31,359 bases of DNA from an uncultured Bacteroidales bacterium (GCA_946406095.1 CAMJJO010000004.1:1-31359); one strand, 5' to 3'; numbered from the stretch's first letter, positions 19,401 to 28,123 are shown. Numbers and translations are program-made. Notes: generated by a model not told the origin, from the sequence alone.

Positions 19401-19484
19401 GCTCAGCTGATGCTGTGCCGCGGCAGACCATGCGGTGAGCGCGAACACCAGCAGCGCAGTAATTGTTTTTCTCATCTTATTCAT
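16413..19484 (-). CDS. SusC/RagA family TonB-linked outer-membrane transporter (second pair)
   Basis: The ATG at 19482-19484 gives 1023 residues (a TTG six bases upstream is less likely). A signal peptide ends near SAAAQ. A carboxypeptidase-D-regulatory-like domain follows (LSGVVTDTDGTPLPAATVMV...DMDGKYTI), then the TonB-box region EDVVVIAYG, the plug with RIRGTRSIS, PLIVVDG, ISVLKDASSTAIYGSRGANG, and a large beta-barrel ending in an aromatic-rich strand (TITFSVQVRY). There is no STN domain, so this transporter probably does not signal to the FecR protein. It imports ligand with energy from TonB. It pairs with the SusD gene 4 nt downstream. Confidence 0.96.
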   Translation of the reverse strand: MNKMRKTITALLVFALTAWSAAAQHQLSGVVTDTDGTPLPAATVMVKGSSNGVLTDMDGKYTITAAESAVLVADYMGYVPQEIKVGRQTVINFTLAEDKNVLEDVVVIAYGTAKKTDLTGSVANVKMEDVKSTPVLSIDNALQGRIAGADFMSTDGAPGSTTTIRIRGTRSISASNEPLIVVDGIIDAINDLNDINSDDIASISVLKDASSTAIYGSRGANGVIIITTKSGSNSGDKPRISFKADFGVSRLPKSLDLMNASEFALYRNDYAYFGKDPSHSSVGAGTPLSQSVYKDPLSLGEGTDWIKEITRTAIVQNYALSVMGGDQKHDYYVSLSYNDTEGIIQDSGQKRFTGRIKLDRQLFSFLKVGYNGSYTFRHTDETKASIGGTSWWNSAQYLSPMIKVTDIENPLYNLGQRINTPRVLIDLNTHYTERNSINNSFEAELTPVKNLQVKSIFSYYLYFSSGYRYIPGNLPAKTADEGGQATRTENHSNSMSSETTARYEYKSGRHSLVPLVGFSVYNSDTDNFSLTGKGYMDDQILWNNMNAVVDKNTYSASTSTTGKAKMSAFARMDYNYDSRYYLTATMRYDGASNFAADRKWAPFPSAAFRWNISNEEFLKGARWADNLSLRFSAGKTGNDAISAFRSLAALSSTTDGYLFNNSQPVAFYRSRLAQPELSWEKTASYNAAIDWSGWNGRFSLTAEAYSSITTDLLLSVQVANQTGYSSHLMNLGRISNKGVELSFDSMNLARRNFQWTTSFTISHNCQRVEDVGTEEFVSAMNSPGNNPYMIYGYVKGYPLNSLWGFQYAGVWKSDEERERNKVTRTYVSTTANWDDGTPRYYDTNHDGVLNQDDLVYQGNADPYIYGGLQNTFYYKNLKLGVYFAYSLGGKIYNYAEFYQAGGMYTNQYRYMLNAWHPERNPESNIPRACYTDVSIPSDFMIHDASYLRLKTVSVGYTLDLSKTRSGLRDATFTLSGENLLLWKYYNGFDPDVSSEGSSSTLRRVDLGAYPKARTITFSVQVRY

Positions 19485-19495
19485 GTCCAATCCTT

Positions 19496-20539
19496 TTATT
19501 CAGAGTAAAACCTGTTCCGGCCGCTTCCGCCGTTGGCGGCGAAGAAGTCTTCGTCGAAACCGTCAATCAGGCGCACCACGGAAATGTTGTCGACGTACAG
19601 GCGGGCGTTGCCGCTGCCGTCTTCCGTTCCGGAGCAGATGCGGAATCGCGTCCGGGTCGTGAGGGGATTGTTCTCGGTCCCTGCCACGAATACCATATAA
19701 TGACCTGTTTCGCCTATGTAGGGGGCTTCCAGTTGCAGCACGGTCTTCCCTGCGACCACATCATCACGGATATACCCTCCGTCAAGCACTTCCACCGTGA
19801 ATCTGTTCTGGTCTTTCTGCGTGCCGTCGGCTGATTTCCATGCCGCCGCATCAAAGGTCAGCATCAGCAGGGAATCGCTCCGGAATCCTTCGTCATAAGG
19901 GGTGTAGATACAGCCGCGATGGCCTTCATCATCGCCCAGTTTCACAAGCCCGGCTTTTCCATAACAGCGGGAGAGGGTATCGAGACTTACCGGCTCGGAT
20001 GTGAAACCAAGGCTCTTGAGCTGGGTTGTCCAGAAAGATATCTCGGTCTCGCCGGCAGTCACATAGGGATTCTCCGAACCGTATACAAGTTCGTCGAAAC
20101 GGCTTCCGACTCTCTCGTATGCACCCTGATATACAGGAAGGAATACTCCAAGGGAAGCCTCCGGCTTGACAATCGATAGCGTTCCGACACGCCTCGAATA
20201 TAGCGGGTAATCGGCCCTGTCAGCATAAGAAAGGCTTACCTTGAACAGTCCGTCGGACACTTCTTCGCAAGCAGTGACCTCCGCCCATGGGAGCGGGGCG
20301 GCATCCTGCCAGAAGGCCTTGAAATCCGACACGTTGGTGCGTACATAGAAATCCTGCGTGCCGGCCTTGACGCTCACGCAGAATTTGTCGAGCGGGGCCT
20401 CGTCGTCGCAGGCCTCCGAACTCCATACCTCCATGATCTCGCTCCGCACGGCGTTGGAATCCTTGTCGCCGCACGACTGCAGCAGCAGCGCGAACGGAAC
20501 GGGAAGGAGGAATTTCAATAAGTGCATATTCATAGTCAT
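19496..20539 (-). CDS. Unrecognised lipoprotein between the two SusC/SusD pairs
   Basis: A 347-residue protein with a lipobox LLQSC (cysteine 23 from the first ATG; ATGs at 20539, 20533 and 20527 are all possible). After it, residues of about 35-130 look like a BACON-type immunoglobulin domain (FYVRTNVSDFKAFW..., ending VGTLSIVKPEA). The C-terminal half resembles a jelly-roll: FDELVYGSENPY, SLLMLTFDAAAW, RFTVEVLDGGYI, VLQLEAPYIGETGHYMVFV and finally RLYVDNISVVRL. That last pattern is common at the end of carbohydrate-binding-type sandwiches. No catalytic motif is seen. It lies 7 nt after the EEP lipoprotein and 11 nt before susC2. A surface binding role is inferred only from structure type and position. 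Confidence 0.75.
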   Translation of the reverse strand: MTMNMHLLKFLLPVPFALLLQSCGDKDSNAVRSEIMEVWSSEACDDEAPLDKFCVSVKAGTQDFYVRTNVSDFKAFWQDAAPLPWAEVTACEEVSDGLFKVSLSYADRADYPLYSRRVGTLSIVKPEASLGVFLPVYQGAYERVGSRFDELVYGSENPYVTAGETEISFWTTQLKSLGFTSEPVSLDTLSRCYGKAGLVKLGDDEGHRGCIYTPYDEGFRSDSLLMLTFDAAAWKSADGTQKDQNRFTVEVLDGGYIRDDVVAGKTVLQLEAPYIGETGHYMVFVAGTENNPLTTRTRFRICSGTEDGSGNARLYVDNISVVRLIDGFDEDFFAANGGSGRNRFYSE

Positions 20540-20546
20540 ACGTTGA

Positions 20547-23060
20547 TTATTTCATTCTGAAGTCCACCATCACGGGGCGGTGATCCGACGGGTAACACAG
20601 ATATCCGGCGACACCGTCGACCTGGTAGGGATCGGCCCAGGAATCAGTGAGTATCACGGCATTCGCCACACGTCCGTACATCTGCTCTGAAGCGAACATG
20701 TAGTCGATGCGGCTGGTGGCGGCGCAGGTGGATGTCATGAAGGCTCCGGGGTACTGATCCGCGATTATGTCCCGGTATTCCGTATTGTCGAGTATCTGCT
20801 TCTGGGCCAGATACTTGGTAGTGGACGCGCCAAGCTTGTAGTAGAAATCGTCGTTGGGCGACTGGGAGTTGAAGTCTCCCATCATTATCCAGTTTTTGAC
20901 TCCGGCGTATTCCGGATTGTTGATGGTCTGGGAAATCACATATTTCACCTCGTGTTCGCGGTAGTAATCTCCCCCGTGCGCCGCTGCGGAAGCATCTCTC
21001 TCCTCTACGGGCACATCGGCAGCATAAGCCTGCGCGTAGGGATGCAGGGTCACTATGTAAATATCCTCTCCGGCCACGTTGATGCGGAAGAGTCCCGCAC
21101 CGCTCACGACCGGACGGCCGGCTTCGTCGGTATCGGTGATTCTCTTGAGCGTGGTGATGTTGTAGCGCGAAGTTATCGCCTGGGGGTAGTTGTTGCGGTC
21201 TCCTCCGAGAGCATAGTAACTGTGGTTGTATCGCGGGTAAAGCGAGGGCCATGCGTTGGTCAACATGGTGGCTTTTTCGGCCTTCGTGAGGTTGGTGCCG
21301 GCAGCGTTGAAGATGGATCTTGCTTCGCACCAGACACAGACGTCCGGGCTGTAACGCTTGATCCACGCAACGAAATTGTCGTAGTTGTTGTACTGGTCGG
21401 CCCACATTCCGTCCTGAATGTTCCAGTACAGCACACGGAAGGTTCCGTTGTCGCGCGTCCTGCGGTCCTTCGTCCTGCGGACCAGCAGGTTGTCGAGCCA
21501 GAATCCGTGCACTCCCTTGCCCTCGTCCGCGGTCGTCACGCTGAAGTAGGTCGCATCGTTCGCGTTCCGTATCTTGATCTCTGCGTGATGCCAGGTTTTC
21601 TTCGATGCCATGGAACCCGTTGCGTACCTGGCCGGAGCAAGGTTGATGGTATGCGTAACTCCTATATATCCTGTCCCCTGGCCGAAGTTCTCCAGATGCT
21701 CTCCGTCAACCTGCACGGATTCCACGAATCCTCCGTTCACGACCTGGACATGGAGAAGATCCTTGAATCCGGGAGCAAGCACGAAATCGAAGCTGAAGGA
21801 GAGATCGCACAGCCCGCCTATTTCATCTTTCAAAGGAACCGTCTGCCAGATACCACGGTATTCGTCTCCCGTCCCGAGCGCTACATATCCGGGATGCTCT
21901 TGACATCTGTAAAGGAATCTGTAGCCTCCGAAATTGCGGCTTGCAACATAGGCGGAACTCATCTTGTGGGCCTGCTCGACCGTCCTCCCGCTCACATCCA
22001 TGAATACCGCAGGCTGGATATATCCTGTTCCGGGCTGGTTGTAGGGGACGGTCGCAAGGGCGCGTTCGTTGCCCCTGAGGGTGGCGTCGGCATCGGTTCC
22101 GGGATCCTTGTCAACCGGAGCGAATCCTACTCCGTTGCTTCCGCTTACCACATCTCCACCCCATACGCAGTTGTCGAATCCTTCATAAAAGATTACATCT
22201 TCTTCGGGCTGCCAGTCGAAACTCTGCGAAAACACCTGGTCCGCCTGCAGGGAAGTCAGGTCCAGATGCAGTGTCTGCATGCGGTGCGCAGCATCCGAAA
22301 CCGTGACGTCAAGCCCCTGGGGATAGTCTCCGGCGGCGACCAGAATATTGTATTTGCCATCGTTAGATCCCGTGCAGTTCAGGTTGACCCACGGGAAGCC
22401 CTTGCTTATGTTGTTGGCCTGCTTGGATATCATGTAATTCCCGGATCCGGACAGAAAAGCCCCGGCTGGGTTCACGGCTTTCACCGAAACGAGTTTGGAA
22501 GCGCCGCCGATATCCAGCGAAAGCATGCCGCACCCCGGCGACAGATACAGCACGTTCCCGTTCGCGGCGTTGTAGGATGCGAACAGGGGCATGGACGCGG
22601 CGTCGTCCTTCGCCGAACTTTGGAATTGGCCCGGGGGCAGTATCAGACCTATGTATGGAGATGAGCCGTAATAGGTCTGCGAAGCACCGGAAACCACGGA
22701 AGCGTTGTAGAGCGCCGCAGGATTGACGGCCACTTCTGCAAATGACCTGCCTTCTTCGTCCGAAGTCACATCGTACTCTTTTCCGCCTACTGTCAGGGTG
22801 TGGTCTTTTGTAAGATCAGCCTTCACTCCGAGGGTACGGAAGATTCCATCCTCCTTGAAATCAAGATAGAACCTTACTTTTCCGTCCACTGTCCGGATAG
22901 GGTCGCCGGGCTTTATCCCTGCCTGCTGAACGGGGGTCCCGGGCTCCTCCGGATTGTCTTCACCTCCATTTTCCGGTTTGCTGCACGAAAAGAGCAGCAC
23001 GGCGGAAAGGCAGAGGAAGAAGAATGTTTTTCTGATTGTCATATCGTCTTTTTTATTCAT
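20547..23060 (-). CDS. Multi-domain surface lipoprotein with C-terminal EEP phosphodiesterase domain
   Basis: An 837-residue lipoprotein; FSC places the lipidated cysteine at 26, followed by a Glu/Pro-rich spacer. ATG 23060 overlaps the susD1 stop as ATGAATAA; ATG 23042 would give a shorter signal peptide and is also possible. Residues of about 50-280 form a beta-sandwich resembling fimbrillin-like domains (MPLFASYN, GMLSLDIGG, VAAGDYPQGLDVTV). Residues of about 289-530 form a jelly-roll-like module from FYEGFDNCVW to GFWLDNLLVRR. The EEP domain starts at 541: NIQDG (547-551), CEA (E579), TLHP (H673), MGDFNS (D729, N731), RIDYMF (D786) and SDH (D826, H827), so all catalytic positions are present. 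It is probably the outer-surface enzyme making the first phosphodiester cut, with the sandwiches binding substrate. Confidence 0.87.
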   Translation of the reverse strand: MNKKDDMTIRKTFFFLCLSAVLLFSCSKPENGGEDNPEEPGTPVQQAGIKPGDPIRTVDGKVRFYLDFKEDGIFRTLGVKADLTKDHTLTVGGKEYDVTSDEEGRSFAEVAVNPAALYNASVVSGASQTYYGSSPYIGLILPPGQFQSSAKDDAASMPLFASYNAANGNVLYLSPGCGMLSLDIGGASKLVSVKAVNPAGAFLSGSGNYMISKQANNISKGFPWVNLNCTGSNDGKYNILVAAGDYPQGLDVTVSDAAHRMQTLHLDLTSLQADQVFSQSFDWQPEEDVIFYEGFDNCVWGGDVVSGSNGVGFAPVDKDPGTDADATLRGNERALATVPYNQPGTGYIQPAVFMDVSGRTVEQAHKMSSAYVASRNFGGYRFLYRCQEHPGYVALGTGDEYRGIWQTVPLKDEIGGLCDLSFSFDFVLAPGFKDLLHVQVVNGGFVESVQVDGEHLENFGQGTGYIGVTHTINLAPARYATGSMASKKTWHHAEIKIRNANDATYFSVTTADEGKGVHGFWLDNLLVRRTKDRRTRDNGTFRVLYWNIQDGMWADQYNNYDNFVAWIKRYSPDVCVWCEARSIFNAAGTNLTKAEKATMLTNAWPSLYPRYNHSYYALGGDRNNYPQAITSRYNITTLKRITDTDEAGRPVVSGAGLFRINVAGEDIYIVTLHPYAQAYAADVPVEERDASAAAHGGDYYREHEVKYVISQTINNPEYAGVKNWIMMGDFNSQSPNDDFYYKLGASTTKYLAQKQILDNTEYRDIIADQYPGAFMTSTCAATSRIDYMFASEQMYGRVANAVILTDSWADPYQVDGVAGYLCYPSDHRPVMVDFRMK

Positions 23061-24783
23061 CCCAGTTGGGGTTTTGTACTATTGCTCCTCCTGTGAGCAC
23101 TATGTCATCGGTAGGTATCGGATAGAGGTAGTCCCTGTCTTCACGCCAGTTGCGGGGTATGTTGCCAAAGCGCACTATGTTCCCGCTCATGCCCCTGGTG
23201 AGCGCCAGGTCGGCTATGTTGGAATACGCGACGCCGCTCTCCACGGCAGGGGAATCGCCGAGGTAGAGGCAGAAGTCGTCGCTTCCGCTTCCGTCGAGGT
23301 CATAGGTGCCGGGGCCGGGGAAATACATCCCGAGGAAGGGCCTGTCGAAACGCTTTCCCTCTTTCCAGCGCATGATGTCCCAGTATCTGAATCCTTCGCA
23401 GATAAGTTCTATGGTGCGCTCCCTGCGGATTTCGAGTATCACCCCCCTGTCGGGGCCCTGCACGTTCCTATATCCCGTCACAGGATCGCATAGGAAAGGA
23501 TCGGGGGAGGCGTTGGCGGCGGCCATGTCGAGAGGAGGCATGCCGACCCTGCTGCGGAGCAGGCAGACCGTCTTGTCAAGGTCGTCCTGCGTCAGGGTTC
23601 CGAGCTCCGCCTTCGCCTCGGCGTAGTTCAGGTACACCTCCGCCAAGCGGAAGATGGGCAGGTCGTTTTCGGAAGTGTTTGAGATGTCGTAGCGGGGTTC
23701 TCCCACATACTTCACTATCTGATAGCCTGTCAGGGTAGCGTTCATGTCGGGGGCGACCCATGACTGGCTTCCCACGCGGGTATATCCGGGGGTGCGGATT
23801 GTCTGGGCCAGCCTCGGATCGCGCCCCTGGCATTCCTGCATGAAGTCGAGGTTGTCGAAGTTTTCCTTGTCGGTGAAACGTGATCCGTCGGTCATCAGGT
23901 ACATGTCCACGACGTCTTTAAGGAGGCCCGAACGTCCCATCGTCGTGGATGTGAAGTAGTCGTTTGCGTTATGGGTGAGGCCCATCGATATTCCGTAAGC
24001 CTGGGCGAGAATCACCTCCTGGCCGACGGCGCTTTTGCTGAGGAAGAGGTCTCGGTAGGGCGTGTCGCCTTCCGTATAAAGGGAGTAGCCGCCGTCCGCT
24101 ATAAGTTCCTCGCAGGCAGACACGCATTCGCGGAGACAGGATTCCCAGCCTTCCAAGCCATGATACTTGCGCCAGGTGCCCTCGAAGAGGAAGATGCGGC
24201 TCTTCAGCGCAAGGGCGGTCCAGCGCGTAACCCTGTATTTCTCATGCGCGGCAGGCAGGTTGGCTATGGCGTCGTCGATGTCGGCCAGCACGTTCGCCAT
24301 TACAAAACTGCGGCTGTCCCTCTCCTTGTAAAGGGTAATGTCTGAGGCGTTGAGGGTATGGTCGAACCAGGGCACGTCGCCAAATCTGCACACTTTGTCG
24401 TAGTAGAACCAGGCGCGGAAGAAACGGGCGAGGCCGGAGTATTCGGCACGCACCCGGGCATCGTCGCAACGCCAGATATTCTCAAGGAAGAAATTGATTT
24501 CGCGCAGGGCGTCCCAGGTCCAGTTTCTGTCTTTGGACGACACGAAGCGGGCATCGCGGATCTCGGGAGCGAGAGTGCTCTTGATAATAATATCGGCCCC
24601 CTCGTCGAATATCGCCGATCCGGACGGAAGAATGCGGTAGAACCTGTTGGTATAGAGACGGCACTGGGTCTCATCCTTGAAGAAATCCTCAACCGCGAGG
24701 GCATCTTCGGGTTCCTTCACCAGAAAACCTGAGCAGGATAATGTCAGGGCCGTGCAGAGAATCAGAATTAATTTCTTTGTCAT
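23053..24783 (-). CDS. SusD/RagB family nutrient-uptake outer-membrane lipoprotein (first pair)
   Basis: A 576-residue SusD homologue, lipidated at cysteine 17 (LTLSC). It shows the N-terminal SusD region (EPEDALAVEDFFKDETQCRLYTNRFYR), the conserved GLARFFRAWFYYDKVCRFGDVPWF, TPR-type helices with ALKSRIFLFEGTWRKY, and the C-terminal RagB block with NDLPIFRLAEVYLNYAEAKAELG, ILEIRRERTIELICEGFRYWDIMRWKEG and a terminal YLYPIPTDDIVL. It starts 4 nt after the susC1 stop, and its own stop is overlapped 8 nt by the EEP lipoprotein gene. This ties transporter, lid and phosphodiesterase into one translational set. Confidence 0.95.
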   Translation of the reverse strand: MTKKLILILCTALTLSCSGFLVKEPEDALAVEDFFKDETQCRLYTNRFYRILPSGSAIFDEGADIIIKSTLAPEIRDARFVSSKDRNWTWDALREINFFLENIWRCDDARVRAEYSGLARFFRAWFYYDKVCRFGDVPWFDHTLNASDITLYKERDSRSFVMANVLADIDDAIANLPAAHEKYRVTRWTALALKSRIFLFEGTWRKYHGLEGWESCLRECVSACEELIADGGYSLYTEGDTPYRDLFLSKSAVGQEVILAQAYGISMGLTHNANDYFTSTTMGRSGLLKDVVDMYLMTDGSRFTDKENFDNLDFMQECQGRDPRLAQTIRTPGYTRVGSQSWVAPDMNATLTGYQIVKYVGEPRYDISNTSENDLPIFRLAEVYLNYAEAKAELGTLTQDDLDKTVCLLRSRVGMPPLDMAAANASPDPFLCDPVTGYRNVQGPDRGVILEIRRERTIELICEGFRYWDIMRWKEGKRFDRPFLGMYFPGPGTYDLDGSGSDDFCLYLGDSPAVESGVAYSNIADLALTRGMSGNIVRFGNIPRNWREDRDYLYPIPTDDIVLTGGAIVQNPNWDE

Positions 24784-24787
24784 AGCG

Positions 24788-27700
24788 TCAGAAGGTCAAG
24801 CTGATTCCGATGGAGAAGACCCTGTACCACGGGTAGGTGTTGCCGTTACGGTCGCTGTTCGCCGAAATCTGCTCAGGATCGACATAATTGCCGTGAACAG
24901 CACTCCAGGTAAACACATTCTCTCCGCTGAAGCATATCCGCGCTTCCGAAAGGCCGGCCTTCGCGATTGCCCCGGACGGAATGTTGTAGGCGAGAGAAAT
25001 GTTTTTGAGACGCAGATACGCAAGATTCTGCAGGTATCTGGAATTGGTGTAGTAGAGTGAACCGCTGGATGCGGTGAGGGCGGCATATCCGCGAGCCCGC
25101 GGGAAGTAGGCTCCGGTGTTGTCTTCGTCCCAGACGTCTTTCATGAAACCGCGCGGGACGAACGATGCGTAAGGCCTTGAATAAGGACCCCAGAAGCGCA
25201 TGTTTTCGTGCCCGGGGTACCAGTCCATGTGCCCTATGCCCTGGAAGAACAGCTGGAGCGTCCATCCGTTCCACGACACGTTTCCGCGGACTCCGTACTG
25301 CCAGCGAGGCAGGCTGTTGCCTATGACTTTCTGGTCGCCCGGGTCATCAAGGGTGTTCTTGCCGGATGTTATGATACCGTCGCCGTTGAGGTCGATGTAT
25401 CTCATATCTCCTCCACGCACTCCGCGGGACGCTTCGTTAAAGGAAGAGAAATATCCAGGACTTATCTGCGAAAGGTCGACTTTGGCGGCATAGGCGGCCG
25501 CTTCGTCGTCGTTGCGGAAAAGTCCGTCGACCTCGTAGCCCCAAATCTCGCCGAGCCTGCGGCCGGGGTAAGGTTCGGAGAGGAGGCCGGAAGGGTTGTC
25601 GCACCGGACATAAGTGGAGAGGTAGTCCGACAGCACGGCGGTTATCCCGTAATTCAGGTTCCGGCCCCTGAACTTGGCGCTGTCGTTCCATGTTACGGTC
25701 AGTTCACATCCGTTGGTGCGGATGTCGTGGGCGTTCACCAGGGGTTCGGTCGCACCATAGAACGAGGGCAGGGCGGTTCCGGAAGTTAGTATGCCGATGG
25801 CGTTCCTCACGTAAGCGTCGGCCGATATGCTCAGGCGGGAGTTGAGCAGAGAGAGGTCGGCGCCGACGTTGGTGGTCAGTATCTTCTCCCAGGTTCCGGT
25901 TTCCACAGGGTCGTCCACTACCGCGAATCTGCCAAGTGTCTGCCCGTCGAAGGAGTATCGCATGACATCGCCGGTGCGAATGGTCTGCCAGTAGGCATAT
26001 TCGTTGATGGACTGGTTGCCCAGCGACCCGTAGGATGCCCTAAGCTTAAGTTGGGGGATAATCCTCCATCCTCCCGAAACGGAAGGGAACAAACCCCATT
26101 TGTTGCCCTTGGGGAAGCGGGAAGAGCCGTCGAAGCGGCCGTTGAATTCCAGCAGGTATTTTCCTTTCCAGTCGTATGAAACCCTGTAGAAAAGGCCGGC
26201 AAGCGCGTATTCCCGCACTCCGCCGTTGAGTCGTTTGATCTCTCCCGTGGCGAGGTTGAAATCCGACAGCGTCTCCGACAGAAGGTCCTTCCGCTGCACG
26301 AACAGCTGCTTGCTCGTCCAGTCTTCGTATGACCCTCCGCCGACGGCGGTCAGATGGTGCCTTCCGGCGAAGGTCTTCTCCCAAGTGAGGAAGACATCGA
26401 AGAAGTTCCTCCTGATGCGCGTTTCTCTCTGCGAAAGATAATCCTCGTAGGCGTTTGCGGGTTCGTAGGCGGTTTCGCCGGGGTACATGGAGTAGGGAGC
26501 GGGAGCGCTCCTGAACAGTTTCTGCAGGTAGGAGGAGTGGTAGGTGTAGGATGCCTTCAGCGATAAACCGGGGAGCAGGTCGGCGGTCATGTCGATGGTG
26601 TTGTAGGTCTGCTCGTCGGTATTTGTTCCGCCGGTGTTGCCACTGCGCATCATGGAGTTGTAGCCGGACATTATGAAATGGGCGGAAGAGTTGGTGAGTA
26701 CCGTGTGCGACACCGCCGTCCCGTCTGGATTCACCGGCAGGAAGGAGGGCAGGGCGTGTATGGTGGGCCTGTAGAAGTTTATATACTGGGAATCAAGGCC
26801 GAGATAGTTATATCCCGACGAATAGAACCGGGAGCTGTAACCAATGCTCAGCCAGTCCCTCAACTGCATCTGCACCTTGCTCGAAAGGGTGTAGGAGCGG
26901 AAGCGGTCGGGGCCCATGCGCTGGATTCCCTGCTGGTTGTAGAAGCGTCCGCTGAGCTTGTAGGAGACTTTCTGCGAGCCTCCTGAGATTTCTATGTTGT
27001 AATCCTGCGTAGGCCGGGATTCGTTGTAAAGATACCTGTACCAGTCGAAGTTGCCGAGGTAGATGTACGAAGGGACGCCGTCGCGGTTCTCCGTCACCAT
27101 CCACGGGCGGCCCGCTACCGGCTTTTTGTCGCCCCGGCGTTCGTAAAGGCGCTGGTAATCCGCATCGGTATACTTGGTATATGGTATGCCCGAAACGGAG
27201 TTCAGCATGAATCTGTCCGCGAGTTTGGCGGCATCGTAACCCCTTGTTTCAAAGTTGGTGGAGACGGTGTTTGCAGAAAGGGAGAACCTGGTGTTCAGGG
27301 AGACCTTGGGCGGACGGTCGTGCTGCCCGGTACGGGTTGTGACAAGAATGACTCCGAACGCTCCCCGGACTCCGTAGATGGCTGCGGAGGAAGCGTCCTT
27401 GAGGATGGTGATAGATTCTATGTCCGACGGGTTGACGCTCATAGGGTCGGTCTCAACCCCGTCCACAAGAATCAGGGGATCGCCGCCGTTCAAAGACGTC
27501 GTTCCGCGGATATTGAATAGGGAAACGGCTCCAGGCTGACCGGATTCCTGGAGTATGTTCAGATTAGATACCATCCCCTGCATCACCTGTCCTATTCCAG
27601 CCACGGGGCGGTCCTTTATATCCTTTTCATCCAATACTGACACCGCTCCGGTAACATTCTTTTTCTGCTGGATGCCGTATCCTACCACTATGGCCTCCTT

Positions 27701-28102
27701 AAGTATATTGTAGATCGGACGGGGAGTCCGCAGCCGCGAGGTGTCTCCGGGCGGCAGGAGTCCCGGGGTGTCGGCATCGGCGGTGTCGGGATGCGTCTGC
27801 CTTCTTTCCGGAATCAGAACTATCCTTTCTTCGAGGATCAAGCACCTCATCTCGGGGAACACGATGCCGAGGATTTCGACCAGTTGAGTGTCCTTTACCT
27901 TGACCGTCACGGTCCGGGTGACATCCACTTCGTTGTTGCTGTAGAAGAATGCGAGGCCGGTCTCTTTTTCGATGTTGCGGAACAGTTCCAGCACGCTCAC
28001 ATTCTCAAGGTCGAGTGTGAGTTTCTGCGCTTCAAGCGTGTGATTGAACGCCTGAATGCACGACAATACTATCGTCAAGATGATAATCCGACTCCAACGC
28101 AT
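24788..28102 (-). CDS. SusC/RagA TonB-linked transporter with N-terminal STN signalling domain (first pair)
   Basis: A 1104-residue outer-membrane transporter. A signal peptide ends about residue 25 (LEAQ). An STN (secretin/TonB short N-terminal) domain spans about 27-98 (LTLDLENVSVLELFRNIEKE, FFYSNNEVDV, VTVKVKDTQLVEILGIVF). A Pro/Thr/Asp-rich linker covers about 99-130, then EAIVVGYG (136-143, the TonB-box region), the plug (FNIRGTTSL, PLILVDG, ITILKDASSAAIYGVRGAFG) and the barrel ending in YRVFSIGISLTF. STN domains signal to FecR-type anti-sigma factors, and fecR lies just upstream (21-nt gap). The carboxypeptidase-regulatory-like domain that normally sits between STN and TonB box in SusC proteins is missing here. 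Confidence 0.95.
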   Translation of the reverse strand: MRWSRIIILTIVLSCIQAFNHTLEAQKLTLDLENVSVLELFRNIEKETGLAFFYSNNEVDVTRTVTVKVKDTQLVEILGIVFPEMRCLILEERIVLIPERRQTHPDTADADTPGLLPPGDTSRLRTPRPIYNILKEAIVVGYGIQQKKNVTGAVSVLDEKDIKDRPVAGIGQVMQGMVSNLNILQESGQPGAVSLFNIRGTTSLNGGDPLILVDGVETDPMSVNPSDIESITILKDASSAAIYGVRGAFGVILVTTRTGQHDRPPKVSLNTRFSLSANTVSTNFETRGYDAAKLADRFMLNSVSGIPYTKYTDADYQRLYERRGDKKPVAGRPWMVTENRDGVPSYIYLGNFDWYRYLYNESRPTQDYNIEISGGSQKVSYKLSGRFYNQQGIQRMGPDRFRSYTLSSKVQMQLRDWLSIGYSSRFYSSGYNYLGLDSQYINFYRPTIHALPSFLPVNPDGTAVSHTVLTNSSAHFIMSGYNSMMRSGNTGGTNTDEQTYNTIDMTADLLPGLSLKASYTYHSSYLQKLFRSAPAPYSMYPGETAYEPANAYEDYLSQRETRIRRNFFDVFLTWEKTFAGRHHLTAVGGGSYEDWTSKQLFVQRKDLLSETLSDFNLATGEIKRLNGGVREYALAGLFYRVSYDWKGKYLLEFNGRFDGSSRFPKGNKWGLFPSVSGGWRIIPQLKLRASYGSLGNQSINEYAYWQTIRTGDVMRYSFDGQTLGRFAVVDDPVETGTWEKILTTNVGADLSLLNSRLSISADAYVRNAIGILTSGTALPSFYGATEPLVNAHDIRTNGCELTVTWNDSAKFRGRNLNYGITAVLSDYLSTYVRCDNPSGLLSEPYPGRRLGEIWGYEVDGLFRNDDEAAAYAAKVDLSQISPGYFSSFNEASRGVRGGDMRYIDLNGDGIITSGKNTLDDPGDQKVIGNSLPRWQYGVRGNVSWNGWTLQLFFQGIGHMDWYPGHENMRFWGPYSRPYASFVPRGFMKDVWDEDNTGAYFPRARGYAALTASSGSLYYTNSRYLQNLAYLRLKNISLAYNIPSGAIAKAGLSEARICFSGENVFTWSAVHGNYVDPEQISANSDRNGNTYPWYRVFSIGISLTF

Positions 28103-28123
28103 AGCAGAATACTACGTTTATTC

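Noticed and set aside
20952..22664. A 570-codon plus-strand open frame opposite the EEP lipoprotein
   Set aside because: The minus-strand protein has lipobox and catalytic motifs; the antisense translation has none.
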